Source: Cristatella mucedo (Eukaryota; Bryozoa; Phylactolaemata; Cristatellidae). From it: a stretch of DNA of 64,000 nucleotides. The DNA lies in assembly GCA_009760855.2 (NCBI GenBank), contig WPIO01000118.1, positions 718,001 through 782,000 on the forward strand, read 5' to 3'. This document shows, one piece after another, positions 33,250 through 64,000 of the stretch. The translations under genes were made by a program, and so were the position numbers. Each line of letters opens with the position of its first letter. Positions within the stretch are counted from its first letter, which is position 1. The notes under the pieces were generated by a model that was not told the DNA's origin, ran no database searches, and saw nothing but the letters and a program-made list of their open reading frames with translations.

Positions 33250-34120
33250 GACCGGGCTGTGCGTTAACGACAGCAGCGTTATGGAGCGCCAGCTGCGGCG
33301 AAGAGAGGGCCCTTTGTACCATGAACTAGCATCTAGCCATCGCCATCGGAAGTAATGCTCTCCCGTGCCTCTGAACGAGCGTTGAAACAGCTGCTTGTCA
33401 CGTAGCTAAAGACAACGTGCGTAAGGGAACAGATGTTTCTCGTTCTGGACAAGCAGCTGCAGAGGCCTCGTGAAAGTGGGCTCTGTCTGCTAGTGCCCAA
33501 TGCATTAGATCCCAGATGCTGCCCAAGCCGAGTCACTACCTGGCAGCCCACTCTGAGGCGAGTCACTGCCTGCCGGACCACTCTGTTCTTTTACTGAATG
33601 GCCGGTTGTGGGGTGGAGCAACCTCATTCTGTACCGGCATCGTACACCGACACCGACATCGTACGTAGTCGTACATCGTTCACGATGTCCGTGGGATGCG
33701 AGGCCTCTCAAACATCTTCCCGCGTAGAAAGAATCCGTCGGCGGTACGATCGGCTGTACAGCTGGCTGGTAGCTGGGCTCGGGGATATCTCATGCGGCTT
33801 ACACGACTGCAAATTTGGGCAGTACAAGTTCTTTCGGCACCATTCCATAGAAGACGTTAGCCGACGCCATCGCCCTGCTAACATTGAACCAACGAGAGTG
33901 GTCGCAACCGAAGGTTGCTATTATTATTTTACTCTGCATCGCTCGAACTCCTAGTTTGTAGACTAGTTTGAACTGCCTGCTGCAAATCGTGGTGCCACAC
34001 ATCGAATGCCGTCTTCTTGCAATGCTAGAGAAGACAAGATCGGCAGATTCTAATCCAAATCGCGCATGTTGGCATGAAACAAAGCAAACGAAATATCGCA
34101 GCAATACTACCCTGAAGCTC
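33250..34120. other. No gene recognised (between the two Rab genes)
   Basis: Upstream of the paralog start. A frame at 33598-33954 has no known match. Confidence 0.4.
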
Positions 34121-34121
34121 G

Positions 34122-34343
34122 ATGCTGGTCTTCAAGATTGAGCGGCCTGTCTGCGAATGCACCAAAGTACATAAAAATTCTTTCGAAGAAAAACTTTTCA
34201 TACGCAACGACAACTACCCTCCCGATGCCGACTGTGGCACATCCTTTAAGCCGTCAGAAGCTGCTACTTCCATACTACTCACTACCCTAACTGCTCTCCT
34301 GATTCTGCTGTGCTTTCCACTTTCTCTTGGTTGCGTGAGATGA
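34122..34343 (+). pseudogene. Frame in the dispersed repeat, hydrophobic C-terminus
   Basis: A 73-codon open frame with a Cys-containing N-terminal part (VCECTKVHKNSFEE) followed by DADCGTSF and the hydrophobic segment ILLTTLTALLILLCFPLSL near its end. The hydrophobic segment and following sequence recur, decayed, at 2840-3125. It could be the last exon of a small surface protein carried in a repeat. I do not recognise the family. Confidence 0.35.
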
Positions 34344-34440
34344 AGTCGGCTGGCTAACGAATTCGTACCGAAAGCCGCTTAGGCTGTGAGTGCACTATAC
34401 AAAACTCTTCTGCGTAACATCCACTTAGTCTTTGTGCAGT
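34195..34440 (+). repeat. Unclassified dispersed repeat with hydrophobic frame, copy 2
   Basis: Matches 2840-3125 in inverted orientation, sharing CCGAAAGCCGCTTAGGCTGT and the AACTCTTCTGCGTAAC block. It is the better preserved copy. Confidence 0.62.
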
Positions 34441-34734
34441 TACAGATCCACATGTATCTTCGTCGGGGAACCGTCTAGGCCTCGAAATGCTCTGAGTTAT
34501 TCACCGGGACGAGATGGGTCATTTCGAAGAGCGGTCGATGGCATAACTGGGACTGCACCTCCCCGAATTTTGAACGCCGAGTCGCATGCATATGCAAGTA
34601 TGTCTCTTTCTCCCTCACTAATTTACCGGCTCTTTGAAAATGTGCCCTTGCAGTATCGCTCTACAATTTCGCTACGTACGATAAAAATACGGTTTTCCTG
34701 GTTGCTATTTTCATCAAGTGGTCAGCGCATGAGA

Positions 34735-34843
<109 letters not shown>

Positions 34844-35159
34844 GACCGCAATCTGGAGCCCACGGCAGCTTTGCAATGGTAAATAAAGGGCAAGCACATC
34901 CTCAGTCAACATCGTCCACAGCTGGGGAAACTTCTCGATTCACAAGACTACAGACGCAGCACGATGAGAGTGGGTTAGACATCGCAGCTAAGTCCACCAT
35001 GGCCGTAATATCTTGCACGAATATGTATCGTGCGTGGCATTACTCGAGCACTTGAGCTGGCAATCACGTCGCCTCGACTTCCGGTGTAGATAGAGCACGG
35101 CTCCAGCCTGCTTGTGCTTCTGTCCTTCCGGCTCGGCTTGAGACGAGTTGAGACAGTCG

Positions 35160-35215
35160 AGCGAAAGAGAGAGAGGCAGACAGAGAGAGACAAAGAGAGA
35201 CAGAGAGAGGGAGAG

Positions 35216-35284
<69 letters not shown>
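35160..35284. repeat. Microsatellite (GA)n
   Basis: GA repeat, interrupted at its left side, perfect from 35219. Confidence 0.95.
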
Positions 35285-35287
<3 letters not shown>

Positions 35288-35289
35288 GG

Positions 35290-37738
35290 AAATTAACTGG
35301 GCGAATAAGGAAGTTTGACGACAGTAGCGACGCACGATATGCGGAATAAGAGAAGAGGACGGTCAGCTAACTGGTCAAAGAGAATGAATACACGGAGGAA
35401 CCGCCCAAGTACTACCGACCAACCAACCTCCTCCACTAGAGTACGGCCTGTGTTTCTTAGCTATCAAAACGCTAGTTTAGAAAAAAACGGCATCGATGCA
35501 TAAGTTACTAAGTAGGACGGTCGTGCGAGAATGGGCTCGTTCGAGGTACTGGCCCAGATAAAATGTGACCGTGTAAATTTACCTTAGCCAGGGGTACAGC
35601 CTTTGCATCGGCACACGATCGAAGGTTAAATAAATATCGACTTGGCTTTGGCTAACGATGGTCATCTGTCCGGGAACTCCAGAACGACGAAGCAGGACCG
35701 GCGAGTGCTCACCCACTTCCGGTATCACTGCCCCATGGTCTGACCACAGGCCCCTGCATGGCACCAGAGAAGCACTGCTATGACAGTTAGTCACATGATG
35801 ATCGAGGCCTTCCAGCCAGGGCTCATATCACACCACTGACCACCGCACATCAAGCAAGGAACGTCAGGTCTCTTGTAGTCACTCAAAGTTCTATACAATA
35901 GAAGCAGTGATCCTTGAGACGTTATAATAATAAGAAGAATAATAATGCATTTGATATCTCAGAGAACTCAATCTCTATCCAGGCACTTTCCATTTGCTGC
36001 AAAAGAACTATATGCTTAGCAGCAGCAGCAGATCAATGCATCATAGAAGCAGGACAGTGGGACTAAGGTACAAAGGACAGCAGCCTCTCCCGCGGTCTGC
36101 TGACGGCTGCCCGAAAGTCCTCCCGCCGTTTAAATTATTTAATTAATTCGCCGAAAGTCTGAGCCGAAGATCGATACGTTCAGCATTACTGCAGTTACAG
36201 ACGTTGCTGCTGCTTCTCTCTGCTCACTAGTTAAGCTTCCTAACGGCATCGCTCTAGCAACAGGCACGTAGGCCTGACCAGGGGTATGAATATTGTCCCT
36301 CTCCGGGCAGGTAAATCATAGTTCACTGGATCGCCACGACCCTCCTTCACTTCGACTCAGCTAACACGTCATGCATGCAGTTTTTTTCAGAAGAGGTTTC
36401 AACTCATTCCCTTTTAACAATCCAGTCAGTCGCGATGGCTGCCTACAAGTGAGCTCCCGAGGGAGAGGATTAAAGGACAAAGTAAATCCCCCGAAAAAAG
36501 AGCCTGCACCTACCAAAGCATCTGGCCTTAGCTTGAACGCATGGCACATAGCACCTTTGGCAAAGAGTAAGATGTAACCTCTCAAATAGTGCTTTCATTA
36601 GCCAAGGGACCACGTCCAGCTTGAACCCGACGGCACGGCCACAAAAAAGAGATAGCACCGACATGCATTAGGAGCTGCTGGTTTCGAAAGCACTCGCACA
36701 AGTGCAAATACTCTATACTGTTTGGCTGTTCTTTGGCGTGTTGATGATCACAGACAGCATGCAGCATTACCTACGGCTTGTACAAGTCTTGCAAACACGA
36801 ATTACGAGGGCAGAAAGCACAAGACCGGTCTGAAGATAAGTTATACGACACAACAGCATCGAGTGCATCTCTTATATTTTAGGACGAGTTTCACTGGGAA
36901 TCAGACAAAATGCATTTGCAGCACGCATCATGACTGCTCACAGTCATCACAGGCTCCTGGAGGCCCGGCAAGGAACAACTAAATTCTCCTAAAAGATGCC
37001 TTCATACACACACAGAAAAGAATGAATCAGAGCAAAAGAATGCAGACAGTCACCGTTGTTCGTGGATTAGCCGGTGCAGGAAGGATTGCAAGTTTGTGGA
37101 TGCAAAACGTGCAGACACTACACTTCGGTACGACACTGGCAGTGCTTTTGCCATGCAATGGCAGCAATAGTAGATCATTATTTGGGGCAGGGCACAAAAC
37201 TTGCCCGGCACGCCCGTGGTCAACTAACTCGCAAAGAAACAACAAACCGATAAAAAGGCAAAACGAATGCATTTTCATGACCCCGCTTATATCAGCAATA
37301 GCTATTGTGAGCAGATCTCTTACGAGCACACAAGAGGGCAGGAGAGAAAGCTCCCATGGCTCCCGGGCTATACCCCTCCCCCGGTTAAGGTATTACATAT
37401 TTACACAAATCCATATAAGAGCTAAGTGAGCAGTATCAAGAAGTAAACAGAAGACAGAATCACGACGAGCACTGCCGACGGCCTGCATGGGGAAGGGGGC
37501 ATGATGCAGCCACGGTGATACGACGGCTCGCTTGCTCAAGCTATAGAGTGTGCACGACGACACAGCAGCAGTGAGCACATTCGGAGTAGGGAAGGAGGAG
37601 ACAGCCACGAGACACGTCAGCTGTCCTGGACAGGGATCCAGCCAGCTGACAGCGGCCAGCGTCACGTCAGGAATGCATGTGGAGGCAGCAGCACTGAAGC
37701 ACTTGCTACTCGCAGCGCACTTCGACACGCCGGCACAA
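35290..37738. other. Between the Rab genes; probable Rab11 3' UTR at right
   Basis: Apart from a LINE tail at 35928-36015 I see no feature. The part next to 37739 should carry the Rab11 3' UTR, but I found no convincing poly(A) signal. Confidence 0.35.
35928..36015 (-). mobile_element. L2-like LINE 3' tail, short
   Basis: AAT-type repeats then the decayed tail with CTCTATCCAGGCAC and the TTTGCTGCAAA block. Confidence 0.6.
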
Positions 37739-60142
<22,404 letters not shown>

Positions 60143-60650
60143 TTCTCGCAGGATTACTCCGGTCGACCTTGGCTAGAGCGGCGGAAAGCGGTCCTCCTCT
60201 GACCCGACGTCCGACTGAGGCGGCGTACGTCGACAGAGGCTCTGCCACAAACGGCTCGAGGGCTATCCCAAACTCGGTGGCGCGAGCAGGGCGCCCTGTG
60301 CCGTCGAGAAACTCGGCGGGAAGTGAAGCGGCGACTACGGCGACGGCGTAGGGGGGCACTGCAGCCGGCGGAACCAGACGGCGATCGGAATGAGGCTACG
60401 GCTATTGGACGTCGCGACGGCGACCCGGACGGATGTGCCACTTCCTCTTCCAGGTCCCGTTCCGTGACCGAGCGCTGTGTTTCACGCGTCCGCCGCCGCT
60501 ACCGCTCAGCTGTACTGCACACCGTACAGTCCTTAGCGCCACGTATGCCTAGGCGACGTCTGTTTATGCGACCCCGGCGTTCCCTTTTGTCCGGGCGAGT
60601 CGTTGACCGGGTGCGTCGGCTGCTACAAGTTCCTTCGGATACATTACGTA

Positions 60651-61550
60651 GAGCGGGGCGAATTCGCTAAGTGCATGCGGTCGGCGGGCGCCTTCCGTGA
60701 TGCCAGTCATATTAATCGGAAGAGCCATTCTAGAGCCTTTGTAAAACCAAGAAACACGTTCTCCAAGAGGCTTAAAAATACGAACGACCATAGAGATGAG
60801 TGGTATTAATTACTTTGGCGACGTCAAACGCGGCTGCTGCCGAGAGACGACGACTCTTGAGGGAGCGAACTGTCTCAGAACCGTACGTGCACAAAAGTGT
60901 GAAAACATAACTTAGTATTAGACAGCAGCTAGCCTCAAATTAGTGCATCGACTAAATGGAACAGAAATGCCTCCAAATATATTGTATTACGCATTCTCAG
61001 ATTTTTTATAAATAAGCGGGGTCTTAATTAACGAGCTTGTCTTTGCCTCGGCTAGGCCACTCCAGAGACCTTCATCAAGCTCTAACGGACATCGCTAGAA
61101 CAAGCTTCACTGAGTCGTTGTCTCAGACTTTGTCCCAATTTCTCTCTCCGTCTCGTCTCTTGTATGTCTCTATCACTGTCCCTGTTTCTGTTTCTGCCGC
61201 TGTCGCTGCCTGCTGTCTGGGTCTCCGTCTTTGTCTATCAGTCGGCACATCCATCATATTTTCCTTCACATACAAAATTAGATGCATCCTACTTGTTGAA
61301 TATATCAGTTGCTTCCTATTACACATGTTACTGCTTTCCGCAAATGAAACCATGAATTAGTTTTTTGCTTGGGTTGGAAACTCTTCGTTATGCACCAACG
61401 GTAGCTTTCCCAAGTTTAAATGACTGCTTACAAAATTGAAGTGGCTGCAGTACATGTCTCATTCAGCTTTTTTCAATCAATTTGTAATCTACACTCAGAT
61501 AATAATAATGATAAAGAGCAGCTTATCTATTAACCTTATTTATATATCCC
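60651..61550. other. Upstream of Rab11, no gene recognised
   Basis: Becomes AT-rich to the right. A CT/TC-rich imperfect stretch covers 61125-61215. Confidence 0.45.
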
Positions 61551-61552
61551 TC

Positions 61553-61669
61553 CGAGCTGGTTTGGCCCTGTGTTAAGGTGCTCGCCCTAACCACAATCTG
61601 GTCGAGGTCGTGGGATGGAACCCCAAGGCATTTATGAAGCGCCGGAATAAAGATTACGTTCTCTTAATG
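61553..61669 (+). mobile_element. SINE-A copy cut by the hAT insertion
   Basis: Head GAGCTGGTTTGGCCCTGTG, box B-like GGGATGGAACCCC and the tail GAAGCGCCGGAATAAAGATT stop in the middle of the tail where the hAT end begins. Confidence 0.78.
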
Positions 61670-64000
61670 CAGGGGGTCGGCAACCTTTTGAGACGGAAGA
61701 GCCAAAAGTTACAATTTACAAAATTTCCCTGTTTTTAAAGGGCCACTAACATTTTTATTTCAATATTATGGTATTTGATTAGGATTAGGTATATAAATTG
61801 GATTATGTTTTTATTTAAAATAAATAGCTTTAAATATGAAATAATATTTATTCATATAAAAACACAATTTTTTTTCACAAAACATATTAAAGTATTTTGG
61901 CTAGCTCTGCTAGAATAATAAGATTAGTAATTAAATAATATAACTATAATTATTGAATAATAGATACTTACAGTAGTTACATCAATGGGAGCATTGGCCT
62001 TGCATGCCTTTTGAAAGTTTGGTTAAATCTGGCTCATAATTTGTTGTTTTCAGTTTCAAGCACGCCTCTAGATTTTAATTTGTTAGTTGGCTTCTTACTT
62101 TACTTTTTATTATATTCATGCAAGAGAACGCTTGCTCGCACGAATATGTTGACCCGAAGATTGTCAGCACTGCAAATGCCAACTTCTTCACCTCACTGTA
62201 GCATTCTGGAAGACTATTCCATGCGTCAAATATGAGTGCCTCAACTCGCGGCATTTCTTTTAGAGTTGTCCACTTGTGCAGCGTAATGTACATGCTTTTG
62301 TGGACCTCCAACTCTTTTAACTTGCTCTTGAGTTCGGTTAACTTACCACTCCACAAATGCTTGGTTTTCAAATCCAGCAATTGCATTTGAAGCGAACCAG
62401 CATCAATTCCAAATGGCTCAATGTTGATCTCATTTGTATTTGTGTTGAGAGAATTTACTATGAACGCCAGAGTACTTGCGTTTGTTTTGAATTGCTCAAA
62501 TCTTTCAGCGAATCCATTTTTCATTTTGTTTATAGTAATGCTGAAGTAATTCTTGTCAATAGTTGCATTGGTTTCATCGCGATATTGCTTCAGATTTTTT
62601 AAATGAAGTAATTTACCGCTCTCCATGTTTTCGACAAAAAGAAGTAATTTATTTTTGAAACAAACCACTTCTTCAAGCAAAGCATAGGCTTAGTTTCCCT
62701 TTCCTTGCAGTTTTACATTTAGCTCATATAGTTTCTTTGTGATATCCACCATAAAGTTGAATATTTTTGCAGCCATTTGTCTTCTTTAAATTCGACATTG
62801 ACAATGACTTTTTCATTAAAGAATGTTTTTATTTCATTCAAGCAAGAAGCAAAACGTTTCAATACGTACCCCTGGAAAGCCATCGCACTTTATTGTGCAG
62901 AAGTAGGTCAGAATACTGGCTTTCTATTTCTTCAAGAAATTCCTTAAACTGGCGATGGTAGAGTGCTTTTTCCAAAATGCTGTTAATGATCTTAATAACC
63001 AAGTTCATGACCTCAACTGTTTCGGTCGGAAATGTTTGGGCACAAAGCGCCTCTTGATGAATTATGCAGTGAAACGTTAAAATTTCGTGTTTATTTTTTG
63101 CCGAAGAATCATTGTTACCCCTTTATGTATTCCTGTCATACTTCTGGCTCCATCAGTTGCTATGGAAAATATTTTATTTACATCGATTTCATAGTCTTCC
63201 AGTCATTTTTGAACAGCATTTTTTATATCTTCTCCACGAGTTTGCCCTGAGAGCGGCAGAAATCCTAGCAGTTCTTCTTTTGGATCTTGGGACGACATAT
63301 ACCTGACGAAAAGGGTAACTTGTGCCGTGTCTTTTATGTCGCAAGACTCATCCATAGCAAGTGATAAAGCAGAATCCAGTTTAATGTATTCCATTTGCAT
63401 GTTTGTTACATTTGATAACATTTTAGAAGTTCTATCTTGTACTGTTTTAGCAGATAATAGCAAATCTTTGATTTTCTTCATGACTTCGGTTTTGTTTTCG
63501 AAATCACGAAACAGTTCTTCAGCTCCACGTATGAAGCAATCTTTAACGTACTCACCATCTGCGAATGGTTTCCCTCTTTTTGCAATTTGTAGTGATATTG
63601 TGAAGCTTGCCATATTTACATTATTTGAAGATTGCGCCCAGTTACTTAGCATAGAACTCGACTGTTGTTTTTGTTTTTGAAGTTCTTTAACAGCTTTTTC
63701 CGTGCGTCAGGTTGGATATTTAGGAGTGAATCGGGTATGCTTTGTAGTGAAGTGTCTCTCCAAATTTGACTTCTTATGGTGTGCAAGTTTTTCTTGGCAA
63801 ATGAGACAAGTCGGAAGGTCATCTGTGTTGCATATGAACGCAAACGACTCGGTCCAATCCTGATTAAATTCCCGATTTTCTTCTTCAGTTTGTCTCTTCT
63901 TTTTATCAGATGCCATTCTGGTGGCGGAGCTGAAATAAAGATTTTTAAAATTTTATTTAGCTATCTAAAATGGCGTTAATAAACCGTTAATTAAATAGTT
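61670..64000 (-). mobile_element. hAT transposon, 3' end to window edge
   Basis: The terminus CAGGGGGTCGGCAACCTTTT at 61670 is a typical hAT inverted end. The transposase gene is on the minus strand (62075-63916). The other end lies beyond the window. The adjacent TCTTAATG (61662-61669) is the presumed target duplication, which can be tested only with the other flank. Confidence 0.82.
62075..63916 (-). pseudogene. Broken hAT transposase (BED finger, DDE, dimerisation region)
   Basis: Transposases of this type cut and rejoin the element's ends in the nucleus. The frame starts at ATG 63916 with a BED-like zinc finger (CLICQEKLAHHKKSNLERH then TTKH). A frameshift near 63720 leads into 63652-63203, with [20 protein letters not shown] (first catalytic Asp). 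An in-frame TGA at about 63201 precedes IFSIATDGARSMTGIHKG. Several stops follow, then a long open C-terminal part (62680-62075) with the hAT dimerisation region FAVLTIFGSTYSCEQAFSCM and NIIKSKVRSQLTN. It resembles the SCAND3/ZBED9, FAM200 and GTF2IRD2-related (Charlie-type) hAT group. The breaks make it a pseudogene. Confidence 0.85.

Overview
This is a repeat-rich window from an animal (metazoan) nuclear genome. The evidence is a spliced Rab GTPase gene with GT-AG introns, many non-LTR (LINE) and tRNA-derived (SINE) retroposons, hAT DNA transposons, a solo LTR and long dinucleotide microsatellites. Nothing fixes the phylum. The repeat mix and intron lengths suggest an invertebrate, perhaps a spiralian, but that is a guess. 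There are no operons, CRISPR arrays or prokaryotic features.

Host genes. I reconstructed two head-to-tail Rab11-type genes on the minus strand. The upstream one, canonical Rab11, runs from its ATG at 60142 to its stop at 37739. It has six coding exons (60106-60142, 54016-54127, 46318-46401, 41817-42010, 41364-41444, 37739-37875), all with GT-AG borders and matching phases, giving 214 aa ending in Lys-Cys-Cys. About 4.8 kb downstream a divergent paralog starts at 32912 (exons 32882-32912, 15191-15296, 14380-14466, 11892-12085). Its introns interrupt the protein at the same places and in the same phases, so this is a DNA-level tandem duplication. The paralog keeps the P-loop and NKxD but has the switch II catalytic Gln replaced by Glu. 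I could not settle its last exon(s).

Mobile-element layout. 0-5 kb: LINE 3' pieces and SINEs. 6.6-7.3 kb: GC-rich block. 8.2-10.2 kb: LINE with another LINE nested in it. 10.8-15.4 kb: paralog exons 2-4 in GC-rich islands. 15.3-32.9 kb: intron 1 of the paralog, holding a solo LTR (17462-18795), a LINE interrupted by a SINE (21.9-23.2 kb) and a SPIN-like hAT element (26544-28682) with a near-intact LINE reverse transcriptase inside it. 32.4-33.2 kb: GC-rich start of the paralog. 37.7-60.1 kb: Rab11, whose introns hold decayed LINEs, SINEs and a nested inverted pair of small hAT-like elements (44418-45484). 61.7 kb to the right edge: a decayed hAT transposon inserted into a SINE.

How it fits together. 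The L2-like LINE and the first SINE family (SINE-A) share their 3' tail, the usual sign that the LINE machinery mobilises the SINE. Insertions inside insertions give a relative chronology. Most open reading frames here are not genes: the long Ser-Leu and Arg-Glu frames are CT/GA microsatellites, and the GC-rich blocks give long spurious frames.
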